In this document: positions 11,006 through 21,589 of the stretch, in pieces
Layout of the letters: each line of letters begins with the position of its first letter
Numbering within the stretch: position 1 is the first letter of the stretch
Source: Vandiemenella viatica
Taxonomy: Eukaryota > Arthropoda > Insecta > Orthoptera > Morabidae
Assembly (NCBI GenBank): GCA_031002005.1
Contig: JARYHS010013630.1
Location: forward strand, 34,249,504 to 34,313,503
Length of the DNA: 64,000 bases
Direction: 5' to 3'
Position numbers and translations under genes: made by a program
Notes under the pieces: generated by a model
Told to the model about the DNA's origin: nothing
Databases searched by the model: none
What the model saw: the letters and a program-made list of their open reading frames with translations, nothing else

Positions 11006-11094
11006 TTTTAAGCTCCAAAAATCTTTGAACCATATAATATGTGCTATTCCAGCGTGTTGGCAGGCCTTGTATCTTATCTTATATCTTTAAACGA

Positions 11095-11720
11095 GCAATT
11101 CTTGTATATATATATATATATATTTCGGATCTCGGAAACGGCTGTGATGATTTGGATGAAATTTGGTATTTAGATAAAGTTTTGACTTTTAAGATTACCT
11201 AAATAGTTGTCTTCCCTACAAAAAAGCGAGTTTACAAAATACGAACAATTTTGTCACTCCGTATATCGAAAACGGCACTAGCGCCATCTCGTAGACAATT
11301 CAGGTACCAGAAAGCCTACAAATTGATTTTCTTTGATTTCAGAGAATAATTAAACGAACAGTTCTTGTATACTGGCTGACCCGTAGAGATATTAACACTG
11401 CAAGTTTAATTGTAAAACATTTAAAAAGGAAGATAATTAAAAATTTATCAATGGTTTTATCAGAAACTTCTTTATAAAGTAATCATCGTTTACTTTTTGA
11501 CCGTAAAAAGTGGTTGTTAGTTAGTCATTAAATACTACCTCCTTAATTATAAAACATCTTTCGATTTCTGTTCAATGTACAAGATTTCGAGTAGAGTTTG
11601 ATAATAAAGTAAAAAACCGCGTGCGAGTGCACATACGAAAAAAAGGGTTCTGATAAATAGAATCTTGCCTTTTGAATCGTCTGACCTTGTGCTTTATTAA
11701 TGTTTATAACGAAGGTTACT
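11095..11720 (-). mobile_element. Helitron 3' portion (helicase tail and 3' UTR)
   Basis: On the minus strand, 11640-11710 reads INKAQGQTIQKARFYLSEP, the C-terminal helicase motif of Helitron Rep-Hel proteins, with a stop just upstream. Further along, about 11520-11560 reads KEVVFND, matching the end of that protein. Left of it (11100-11390) are 'ctcggaaacggct' and 'gatttggatgaaattt' blocks of the kind found in Helitron 3' flanks. It is decayed by stops and frameshifts and inserted in the hAT at 9909-13988. Confidence 0.65.
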
Positions 11721-11939
11721 TCTTAAGGGAATTGTTTTATTAGCATTTTGAAATGCTGATCAGAAGATGTGAGATTACTGCCATGTATGAGCATAGTTTT
11801 ATCAGAGTGAATAAATTTAGCACAGATGATGTTCTATTAACGTCACAACCCGATGATGAATTCTTATAGAACTCGATGAAACATATCGAAAATAAAGAAT
11901 AAATGTTCTTGGTTTTCGAGATATAGCATGTCAAAAATC

Positions 11940-12400
11940 ATTTATAGGTATAGTTCCTTGTGCTTTTGGCGACGTTTCTTCTGGTCCAGGCTGTATTTCA
12001 ACCTAACAACAACCACTAGGTACAAAATAAAACATTGAAATTACATTTCCACCATATAGACATGGTCATTTTGGTGGATTTTTTTTCTGGTCCAGGCTGG
12101 AGCTAATCCTAACCTCTTCACTTTTGAGATATAATATCCCGAGAACTAAGCGAGATATCAGAAAAATTCCTTTTTTTCGATTTGTCTCGACGAGTTTCAT
12201 ACGAATTCATCATCAAACTTGGCTATGGCGAAATATGTCTTCTGGTTCAGGTCGCATTTCAACCAACCGCGTAAATTTTGAGATACGATATCTCGAGAAC
12301 TAAGCGAGATATATATAAAAAATATATTTTACTTTCAATTTTTCTCGTCGAGTTACATAAGAATCCATCATCAAGGGTTATCGTAGAATCCTCTGAAATA
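11940..12400. repeat. diverged fragment of the THAP-element body
   Basis: The order of blocks (gttccttgtgcttttgg; ggtccaggc..tttcaacctaac; gagaactaagcgagatat twice; gagttacataagaatccatc) matches the right halves of the units at 1160-1740 and 4500-4890. No THAP exon or terminal inverted repeat is present. It is a fourth, incomplete relative nested in the hAT element. Confidence 0.65.
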
Positions 12401-12489
12401 CCACAAATCTCGCACCATTAATTAATAGGGCCTATCAAAATGGCATTAAGATTTCTATTTTACATAATAATAGCATTTTTTTTAAAGTA

Positions 12490-12810
12490 ATATGTGAGGC
12501 GGTCTCGCAAATGGATCTAGCGATTTGGATGAAATTTCACATGTAGATAACGTTTTGCTTTTCAAGTTTTTTAACACGATTTAAAAAAAAAAAAAAAAAA
12601 GAAAGGAGCACATTTGTATTTGTTTTCTCGAAAACGGCTCTAACCTCATTACGTAGAAGTTTCAGGTAACAGTACGCCTACTGATGTTAGTTAAGCTTCT
12701 CTTTGGTGAACTGTGCACCTCAAAACGCCTAGGAAGCCTTCAAGCCTTTTACTTTAATCAAACTTTACTCGAAATCTTGGATATTGAACAGAAATCGAAA
12801 GATACCGAGT
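12490..12810. repeat. second Helitron-derived fragment, partly inverted
   Basis: 12515-12700 repeats the 'gatttggatgaaattt ... gaaaacggctcta' order of 11130-11300 in the same orientation. 12746-12806 is an inverted match to 11565-11615: about 37 bases around cgaaatcttg..attgaacagaaatcg agree at all but three positions. The mix of direct and inverted pieces implies two insertions or a rearrangement. Confidence 0.6.
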
Positions 12811-13400
12811 GTAGATCGGTCACCCAGGTACTTAACTTTATTTCAGCACTTACTGACTTTCTCAAATCGTCGCTTGCCAAACAACTGTGTTTAAAGAAAG
12901 TAACAATGGTATTTATTTTTGACAATATGTTTTCTAAAGGTATTTTGAGAATATTTTGAGCAACTAAATTAAGTGTGTGAGCGAAACAAGGGATGTGCTT
13001 CTTCTTTCCAAATCCTAATTCCACAGCTTTTACCATATTTGGGTCGTTATCAGTAACGACCGCAGAGACTTTGTCCGCATCAAATCTCCAATCGTTGCAG
13101 GTCTTAAGGAGCATGTCTGCTATATATTCCGATGAATGACTTTCATTGAGTTGATAAACTCCTAATGACATTGATTCGAACACTGTGTCTAGACCAAAAT
13201 GCGCTGACACCCAAAAAGCTGCGCATCTGCATGTCTGACCATATATCACTTGTTAATGTGAGGTGTTCAAAATTTGAGAGTTTTGATTTTATTAATGTTG
13301 CCAAGACATCATACTTGTCATCAAGCCACCGTGTCACAGTTGCTCTGCTGGGTATTTTATAATGAGGAGCAGTAACTTTAAACAAATTTTTGAAGCCTAC
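12795..13400 (-). pseudogene. hAT transposase, N-terminal/middle fragment
   Basis: Two overlapping frames (13385-13143, then 13249-12758) share one protein across a frameshift. The first has HYKIPSRATVTRWLDDKY and LTLTSDIWSD, and the second has AVVTDNDPNMVKAVE followed by HIPCFAHTLNLV. The T-DIW, TDN-NMVKA and C-AHTLNL blocks are standard for hAT transposases of the BED/ZBED type. The BED finger should lie to the right but is not readable; that space holds tandem repeats instead. Confidence 0.82.
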
Positions 13401-13484
13401 TACGTATGTACTTTTAGCCTTGCCCTAAGGTGTGGCTCCGCCCTACACAGTCGGGAAATTTCATGTTAACTGTAATTTTTTGTT

Positions 13485-13830
13485 GTTTTATCAAAATTAA
13501 ATTAAAAGAAAAATGTGATGTGATTTTGTAGGTGACAAAATAAAATATAGAAATACAATTTCCTGTTTTTTGTTTTGCTTTAAAACCAATCATATAACAT
13601 AGTTTTTTTTGTAGTTTTATCAAAGTTAAAAAAAAAAATAATGAGATTTTGTAGGTGACAAAAATAACGTATAGTGATACAATTTTCCAGTTTTTGATTT
13701 GCCTTAAAACTAATCATATTGCATATGTTTTTTTTTATTCAAGTAAAAAATGTAATTTGATATTTTAGGTGACAAAAATAACGTATAGTAATACAATTTT
13801 GTGTTTTTGTTTTGCTTTAAAACTGATTCT
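13485..13830. repeat. three tandem copies of a ~120-bp unit
   Basis: The block 'taggtgacaaaa..taa..tatag..atacaatttt..gttttgctttaaaac..at' recurs with the ggtgac landmark at 13531, 13653 and 13768 (spacings 122 and 115). It lies between the hAT transposase and the right subterminal motif array, in place of the expected 5' coding end. Confidence 0.8.
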
Positions 13831-13996
13831 ATCACGTCGAAGAAACGCATGTGTTCTTTCGATGTATCGAATGAAAAACATCGATGCATCGTTAAACATC
13901 GAAAGTAAACGATGCATCGGATTGATTCGATGCATCGAATGGTAAACATCGATGTTTTCGATACATCGATGTATATCGAGCAGCCCTAGTGTAAAT

Positions 13997-14740
13997 GGTT
14001 AAAAATAAAATAATGTACGTGACGAAAACAGATTCGCCTCCTAACCAAATTTCAGTGGTTATTGGCGAGGCATATTAGGAAGTCATTGGCCGAAATTGCA
14101 TTTGTTGTACCTGTAGAAATAATGAGATTTGTTTTAAAGTTTAAAATAAAATTTAAGAAACTCATGCTCAACAATTTCTACCGATAAAAACAAATAGAAA
14201 TATCTGATACTGCGAGGGTTCAAACCTGGTTTGGAAAATTAGAGAGCGGACACCTTACCGCCTACAACACGCTGACTCTTAAGTAATATAGGCCTATGCC
14301 AAATTTTGTAATTAAAAGACCTTTGGATTTTTTTCTTTCGTATTTGAAGAAACGACGGTATTACAGACATATCATTATCAGCCAGTTCAGTCATTAAGTG
14401 ATGCGGCCTGTTAAAGTCATGAGTTCAGGTAGACATATACCCTTCAAAATATATTCAAGAGATTGAAATCCGTTTTTAAATGTCTCATGGTCTCCTTCGA
14501 TGACTTTAAATGATTTGTAGTTGCTTTGGATTAAGCTTGAATAAGAAATGGTTTGAAAAATATACCTATTAAACTTTTGTGAACTAATTTGTCATTAGAG
14601 TTTGAATAGATAACGAATTGTTATGTATTATAACAAATTTAATATAAGAACAGTAAACATTATATACCATCTTCAAGACAGTATAAACAATAGTTGAAGA
14701 ATCTTTACTTCTTCTCATAGCTATACACCACTTTTTTTTT
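13997..14740. other. unassigned AT-rich DNA
   Basis: No gene or known repeat recognised. Confidence 0.4.
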
Positions 14741-14744
14741 CTTA

Positions 14745-14860
14745 CATTCGCATCTCACAGGACATAAAATACGCTTTGCCAGGTGCATTTCTTATCGTAT
14801 TTTTGCACATAGGTATAACACAGTGTTTATAAAATAGTTTTTGACCTCCTTCCATATCGA
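14745..14860 (-). pseudogene. THAP-like exon fragment
   Basis: The minus-strand frame reads HCVIPMCKNTIRNAPGKAYF, which resembles the insect THAP start C-x4-C-x-NT-x(4)-P-K-F in which the domain begins within an exon. It lacks the downstream CxxH. It is unlike the three copies at 523-3885 and so is a separate THAP lineage. A CRE-like tgacgtca lies upstream near 14937. Only the one motif supports it. Confidence 0.35.
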
Positions 14861-14990
14861 AATTAGTTATTAAACATAAAACGTTTGAGATATAACACTC
14901 CTCAATATACAATACGCCAATGCAGACGTGTACAATGACGTCACGGTGCAGCGTGCCAAACGGGTGGCGTTTAAATCGTCGGATATGCAC

Positions 14991-15920
14991 TGCAGTTCTA
15001 AAATGCTAAATTTTAATATTTTCATCACTATTATATTTTTTACAGTTATATAACAGGGTAAATAATTGATTTAAAATATAAAAATAATACATGCATATAC
15101 CCTATTCACCCTTCGTCTTCTCTTGCGTCGTCAAATCACCATCCGGATACACTCCATATGTGGACAGAATTTATACACAAAACAATAACAAATTCTTAAG
15201 AAAAAGCTTATTGAAGGAACATTTTCTCCCTGCCAGACACGAGGCATTTCCAGGGTACCTTTATCATGATTGGTGTAATGACGTGTTATTCCGGTGACAA
15301 TCATTGCTATTCGTAAATCCCGTAATTACCGTTCATATATTACTGCGACTTAGTGTCCATCACAAATTTACAGGTTTAGCCAAGTGAACTTTCCAAACAG
15401 AATGTCAGAAGTTCTAACACATTCACCCTGCCTTATGGGTGACCTTTAATTCTCAGCGCGTTTGTGTGTTGACAAGGAGACACGCCTCTGTTCCATTGTG
15501 AAGGCAGGTATAAATCGATGGATCCAAGAACTGTATCCCCGAGGAGCAGTGATCAAGAATTGTTCCTTTAAACTTAAAGGGGAACATCATCAATTTTTGC
15601 ACACATGATACATATTTTTCTAACTATCCTGTACTACCTCACCTTATGAAACAGCTGATACTAACACACTGTTAAAAAATTGGATGACAGGTTCAAGGCT
15701 AATCATAGCAACATTCTACAGAATTTCAAAGACTTCCCAGAGTCTTGACATACTATTTTCTGGAACTTTGGTTCCATACTTCCCTTGAAAGTGTAAAACT
15801 GTTTAATGAAATATGTAAACACTGCTATAAACCTACTACTCTATGACTGATATTTTAGTCAGTAAAAAATATAAATAATAAAATTTAAATATACAGTATA
15901 GTGTCGATAATCCAAAGTAA
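14991..15920. other. unassigned DNA
   Basis: A 68-codon plus-strand frame at 15091-15297 has no recognisable motif. Nothing else is supported. Confidence 0.35.
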
Positions 15921-15924
15921 TTGG

Positions 15925-16110
15925 AGCCGAGGGTGGTTCAGATTATTGATTGTGCAAGAAACGGGAAGGAATTCAGCCACACCCTTTTGAAGGAACTATC
16001 CTCGTATTCACCTGGAGTGATTTTGGGAAATCATGGAAAACCCAAATCTGGATGGCCAGATGGGGTTTCAAAACTGCAACCTCTCAATTCTGTGGCCCGA
16101 GTGTTAAGAC
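15925..16110 (+). mobile_element. SINE-like dispersed repeat, copy 1
   Basis: The core 'ggaacta(t/c)c..ttcacctggagtgatt..ggaaa(t/c)catggaaaacccaaatc(t/a)ggatggcc' recurs in inverse orientation at 34745-34935 and 38030-38180. The family looks like the common insect SINE 3' body with a 'gggaaaccatggaaaaccc' landmark. This copy is the most diverged of the three. Confidence 0.6.
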
Positions 16111-16626
16111 TCACTACCACTTTGGAGAAGAAGTATGAGAGGGACAAATTTACATAGTTAAACTAACATGTGTGTTAAAATAAGCTTAAATATTGAGTCA
16201 AAAGGTATTCAGCCAATACAGTGCTGATGGAGAAGCTCTCATTAATTCATTCTTAGCCATCCTCAAACCAGGGCCGTAGCTAAGGGGGGGCATTGTGGGG
16301 CAATGCCCTACCTTAAAATTCCAATGCCCTACCTTAAAAGATACCATCAACTAAGATAATATGCTAATTACCTTAAACTGTTTGTTCATAGTATGAAATG
16401 ATGGGAAAAAATTAATGTACTACTAACATAGCGACGTGTAAACAATTCTGAATTAACTACATTTCGTCACTGTCATATATACTAATTCGTTATTCTGCCC
16501 ATAGATGACATTTGAAGTATATATTGTCTATGGTGTTTATTAGAGTAGTGTAGGTACAATGTTTCAGGCAGTTAGTGACACAATTGTTTATTTAGTGCTG
16601 TGAATTGAAGACCGATTGATTTTGTG

Positions 16627-17724
16627 ATGGATATACAGGCTTTCTTTAGCAAAAAACGAAATTAACCATGAAGGGCCTCGTTCCTCAAAACAGACGGAAG
16701 CACAAAATACAATTACCACTCCACCACATGTTGGTAATGTTAGCTGTAGTATTCCTTCCGATATTTCACAAATCGGAGAACCAATAAAGCAAGTTATTTT
16801 AGATGTACATCTAAAAGAAAATAACATAACCTCTGTAGTGGACTGGTTCAAGTGATATAAATGGTTGCACTATTCAGTCGAGAAAGATGCTGCTTTTTGC
16901 TACTCTTGCCAGCAATATTTACCTCATGGAATCGGACTGACTGTACACTTTCACAGGATTCAGAAAATGGAAAAATGCCACCGATTAAAAATCCATTTCT
17001 CATACACAAGCCATGGCGATGTTGCAGGACAAATTACATAGAATATCTACAAGCTGTGATTAAACGTTAATATGTTGAAAAGTATTAGAAAAAGATAGGT
17101 CTTATGTGATGTCTATTATTGAAGTAGTAGAATTTCTTGTTGTCAATGAATTGGCTTTGCGTGGAAATTATATTTTGGAGGAAGAAAAAGAAAAAGGATT
17201 ATTTCAGATTTTTTTTTTTAATACAAATGCGGGAAATAACCAAATTTGAAGGAGGCTCTCAGTCATATAACACAACGCAACATATCGTTCACCTGAAATT
17301 CAAAATAAAATAATTCAAGCAATGGTTCAAGCAGCGCGGAGTTCCATTGCTAAAGCTATTGAGGAGTCTAGTGTAAACCGGTTTACTCTAATGGAATATG
17401 GGATGGGAGATAAAAATAACCGAGAAAATATTGCAATAACAATACGTTACATTAAGGATTGGTTCGTCAATGAGTCGTTGCTGACAGTTACAACTATCGA
17501 AAACCTTGTTACAACCACTTTTACGGAATTAACGTTAAATATGCTTACAGAAAATAACATTGACCTTCCTGGCATGTTATAATCTTGCAAGTGTAATGTA
17601 TGGAAAAGTTTCAGGAGTTGCGACCAGAATAGAAAATAAATATGGCCAAATAATTCCTCACGTCTACTGGTACAACCATCTCCTGCATTTTATACTCATC
17701 AGGAGAATCTCGAAAAAGACTTTC

Positions 17725-17773
<49 letters not shown>

Positions 17774-18470
17774 CTATACATCATGTTACATTAATTCTTT
17801 CACCATGGCAAAACAGCTGCCTTGTATAGTGGAAAAGAGATTGGCTGGTTCCTTGAACAGCAGTGGTCAAGACACGTGGCGGTTACAATAATTATTCATC
17901 GATTTTGATGAAATTAAAAATGACAGATTTACTGGTGAGGATGGAGCTAAGAGTATCACCATTAAAAGTCATACTCAAATTGGAATTCCGAATGGCCATG
18001 TTTGGGGCCAAAAAAATCTCATCCCTGCTTCAGCCTGCAGCCCAAAACGCAGGATTGAAAGACGTCACGATAGTCGTAAAGTGCGTCCAAAATGAAAAAA
18101 ATTTAGATCAGATGCAATGTATCATCAAATTTTGGAAGAAGCTAACTCTATGACAAGTGGAAATTCTGAAATTGGGACGCAGATTCAGAAGAGGCTCAAG
18201 AGGAAAATCAAAAAATCAAATCAGGTGGATGATTAATAGGCCTGCTTGATGACGGTCCTTTCGACAAAAATAGAAGACCAGGATGCTCAGCCATTTAAAT
18301 CTAATTATTTTGAAACGTTGGACATACTAATTGCTGAGTTACAAAGAAGATTTTTGGACGACGACGATCTACTAAATTCATTAGTGAGCCTTGATTTAGA
18401 CAAAATGGTACCATTGAAAAATTTATATAGAGCGAGAGAAAATAAAACAAAACTATGTTGCTGCTTGTAA
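16627..18470 (+). pseudogene. hAT transposase with TTF zinc finger, broken
   Basis: The start reads MDIQAFFSKKR, typical of this group. VDWFK-YKWLHYSVEKDAAFCYSC (16840-16910, crossing a stop) is the TTF zinc finger. Next come SPEIQNKIIQAMVQAARSSI (17300 on), a long frame to 17580, and ASVMYGKVSGVATRIENKYG (17585-17650), which matches the GYDGA-NMSG-KGVQ-RI block. A frame at 18246-18470 holds FETLDILIAELQRRF, a late hAT block. Several stops, frameshifts and a 42-T run at 17729-17770 break it. Insect ZMYM1-like genes are usually such transposases. Confidence 0.8.
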
Positions 18471-18829
18471 AATAGTAGTGTTATTTATTTATGTCCAATT
18501 CACAATTTCAACTTTGAATACATTTTTATGCCCCTTGGGTTTAAAACTTTTAGTCAATGGAGTCCATGTACAAAGAAAATTTTTAACCACCTTACCCCAA
18601 AATCAGTCGATGCTGCTGGTAACAAAAGAGCTGGCTGAAAGTAATCTGTAAGTTTCTATGTAGTAAATAAATTAGATTTTTCAGTTTCAATTGATTTTTT
18701 AGTTCTAAAAATTCCATCAAGGGAAGAGGCTACCATGGTCAAAGCTTATTTGATTCATCGCGAGGTTAAAACTGAAAACACAATGTGAGTTTTGTACAGG
18801 CAGCGATTGGTGTTCATAGATACATATGA

Positions 18830-18900
18830 ACTTTTAGCATCTGTGGCGACCATTGCTGTGTGCGATTCTACGTTTTCAACTTTGAAAGAAGTATGTACAA
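18830..18900 (+). pseudogene. hAT C-terminal dimerisation motif, truncated
   Basis: The plus strand reads ELLASVATIAVCDSTFSTLK, the hAT dimerisation signature (family form: L-PV-SA-CERSFS-LK). It stops at about 18895, where the minus-strand gypsy integrase homology starts, so the gypsy element cut the transposase here. The rest of the domain is not visible. Confidence 0.65.
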
Positions 18901-18904
18901 CTTC

Positions 18905-19162
18905 CATCCCTTCCTGTTTGAGTTTTTCTATCCAAACTTTACTAGTGAACTGCGGGGCATTGTCAGAAAGCACCCTCCTAGGTTTACCAACCTTATTACA
19001 ATATTTATCAATCACCTTTCTAACCAAAATTTTAGCAGTATACTTCTTTATAGGGTAAAGTTTAACGAACTTCGAAAAACCATCAAATAAAACTAAAATC
19101 TGGGACACCTGTCCCCGAGATACGGGTAGGGGGCCAAACACATCAGCAGAAACTAATTCCAA
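18905..19162 (-). pseudogene. gypsy integrase core fragment
   Basis: MELVSADVFGPLP holds the first catalytic Asp and VLSDNAPQFTSKVW the second. The glutamate block that should follow HTS is replaced by hAT sequence in the other strand. The N-terminal HHCC finger is not intact upstream. Confidence 0.8.
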
Positions 19163-19420
19163 TACATCACTTGGGATTATATTTTACATTTTTCCCACTC
19201 ACTTAACACTATCTGTTTTAGCTTTTTGACACACTTAATAGCGTGCAAATCCTTCTCCTCATATCATTGAAATAGATATCTTCCTTCAACAGTTGGTAAA
19301 ACTTCGATGGCCCATAATGTCAGTAACTGTAGTGCTAATGCCAAACAATTTTTTCAACCAAACTTTCTGGAAGCCATAACTTCCAACCATCATCGTCTTC
19401 ACTGGTCCTTCTAAATAATA

Positions 19421-20171
19421 CTACCCCATGCAAGTATAATATTTCTGAAGCTTATCTTTGTGTTCTGGGTTATCAAGATTAGTTTTTACTTCTGCTATAG
19501 CTACATCTTTGTCTTGTTCCTCGTTGATTTGTCTCAAAGAATAATTAACCTCAGTCTCATACGATACTCCTTTTAGATAAGCAACTCTAACCTCAGTCTG
19601 TGTTCCTAGGCATATCTTTTCGGAATCCAGACCTAACGGTAGACGTGAAAAAGCATCTGCAACTTTATTTTGACTAGCAGGACTATATCGGATCTTTAAA
19701 TTGTATTCCTGCAAAACCAATACACAACGGGTTAGCCAACTGTGGACTAATTTACACTTTAACAAAAATGAAAGAGTGCCTAATAGTAGGTACCTAAACT
19801 TGGTAAAACCCCACACAATAAATAAGGCCTCCCTTTTAGTGATCATTAGTGATCATGTATCTAGTCTCAGCTGGTTGTAGTTTTCTACTGGCAAAGGCGA
19901 TAGTCCTAGAATCCAGTTTTCCATTGATTTCTACTTCCTGCAAGACATGTACTCCTAGACCGTTGTCAGAGCTATCCGCGCCAAGGCACAAGTCTAGATC
20001 CCAATCTGGATAATACAGGACATTGGCATGACATAATTCATCTATGATTTTCTGTAAATCTCTTTCATATTCTGGGGACCACACCCACTTGAACTTTTGT
20101 TTTTCCAATTCTCTTAAAGCTGGACTATTTAAAGCTTGCCCTTGAAGGAACTTCATATAATATTCACACAA
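19421..20171 (-). pseudogene. gypsy RNase H region, two frames
   Basis: 20171-19836 reads the RT/RNase H junction with DLCLGADSSDNGLG and IAFASRKLQPAE; 19846-19421 continues with ITKREALFIVWGFTKFRYLL and ends ASQNKVADAFSRLP, the usual end of a gypsy RNase H. A frame change separates them near 19840. Confidence 0.82.
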
Positions 20172-20320
20172 ACAAAAAAAAAAAACTCCTTAGTTGTTAC
20201 TTATCTCTAGGTCGGGGAAATTTCTTAATGGCATTTATTTTATCATCACTAGGCAAGATCCCCTGTGGTGTAATACGATGGCCCAAAAATTCAACCCCTT
20301 TTGCAAAAATGTAAATTTCT

Positions 20321-20960
20321 TTAACTTAATGGTCTCAATGCTTCTAAAACTTTTCTAAGTAGCACCCAATGTTCCTCAAGTGTTTCTGACATTATAAGAA
20401 TATCATCTACATATATCTCTACTTGTTCAAGCAGTTCCTTTCCTAACACACTATACAAATCACGAATAAAGGTAGCCACTGAAATATTTAACCCAAATGG
20501 TATAACTCGAAAATTATAACAACGACCATCAAATAGAAAGGCAGTGTATTTCCGTGATTCTTCTGAAAGCGGGACTTGCCAATAGGATGCTGTCAGGTCT
20601 ATAGACGAAATATATCTTTTATCTTTATCCCTGTTTAACAGCTCACTAATAGGTGGAGGATGATCCCGTTCTCTTACTAAGTGCTTGTTTAATGTGCGAG
20701 CATCCAGCACTAGTCGCACAGAATTGTCCGGTTTTATAACAACAACCAAGGGATTATTGTAGGGACTTCTTGACCTCTCTATTACCCCCCATTCCAACAT
20801 TCATTTTGTCTCCTTATTTACTTCCTCCCTCTTGGCCAAAGGGGTTGGGTATGGCTTAATAAAGAAAGGCTCTTAAGACTTTACAGTAAGCTTACATTCA
20901 TAGTTTTTAATCAGACCTGGTTTGTCAGAAAATACATTCCTATATTCTTCAACTTTCTTT
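20321..20960 (-). pseudogene. gypsy reverse transcriptase fragment
   Basis: The frame has WGVIERSRSPYNNPLVVV, VRLVLDARTLNKHL, SSIDLTASYWQVPLSEESRK, FRVIPFGLN and the catalytic box YVDDILIMS. Upstream, about 20810-20960, the same protein continues as VFSDKPGLIKNYECKL through two stops. Typical Ty3/gypsy order and spacing. Confidence 0.85.
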
Positions 20961-21589
20961 TATTTTCATAAAAACGATGTCAACAATACCGGTTACATGC
21001 ATACATACAATACAGCGATTGTATACAACTTTTTTTCCACAGACAATACAGTTCTTGGCCGTCGTAAATTGAGTCGGTCACAACTGTTTCTCTGTCTCGG
21101 ATATTTGTTTTATTATAAGCTACATTGAAATTTCTAGAACACTTCAAAGGATTCCGACAGACATTTCTCGAACATTAACAATACTTAAACAACTGAAACA
21201 TATTAAAAACAATCAGAATTAATACATAATCATTTACAACCATTACAAAATGGTCAGAAATGGAAATTAATGATACTTAAACACAAAATTATCCACAGAA
21301 ATGATTTTAAACTGTAGCAAATTGTCCTTTAGACATCGTAACTTGCATTAATACTTGGAATTACGAACATTTAAGGAATTCTCTTGCACAATTCTGTTCT
21401 TAAACATATTAAATGGCCTTTAAATAATTTCTTTTCATAAAAAAGTCTATATACATTGATTTTCAAGAAATTGTAAAACAAACCTACCAGATCATATTCA
21501 ACCAAACTCTAGCTTACTATAAGTGCTTCATAAAATATAATTCCATTTAATTTTAGGTCTGAGGGCTGTTAAATACTGAACTTCAAGTA
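20961..21589. other. unassigned DNA inside the 7.1-kb hAT
   Basis: AT-rich, without open frames or recognisable motifs; it may be hAT interior or gypsy 5' debris. Confidence 0.35.

Larger units (their letters stand above)
9909..13988 (-). mobile_element. hAT transposon, 4.08 kb, 8-bp TSD
   Basis: The termini are TAGGGATGTTC and, inverted, TAGGGCTGCTC. The target duplication gtgtaaat is exact (9901-9908 and 13989-13996), the hAT length. Both subterminal regions are packed with GATGCATCGA / CATCGATG motifs (9940-10005 and 13855-13975), like transposase-binding arrays. A hAT transposase lies on the minus strand in two blocks (12758-13400 and 10667-11005). Between them sit Helitron pieces and a THAP-element fragment. 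It is a dead, nested copy. Confidence 0.9.
18895..20960 (-). mobile_element. Ty3/gypsy retrotransposon fragment
   Basis: Minus-strand pieces appear in pol order from right to left: RT (20960-20321), RNase H (20171-19421) and integrase core (19162-18895). There are no LTRs, gag or protease. The integrase stops after the second catalytic Asp block (SDNAPQFTS). It is frame-broken in at least three places and inserted in the hAT above. Confidence 0.82.
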
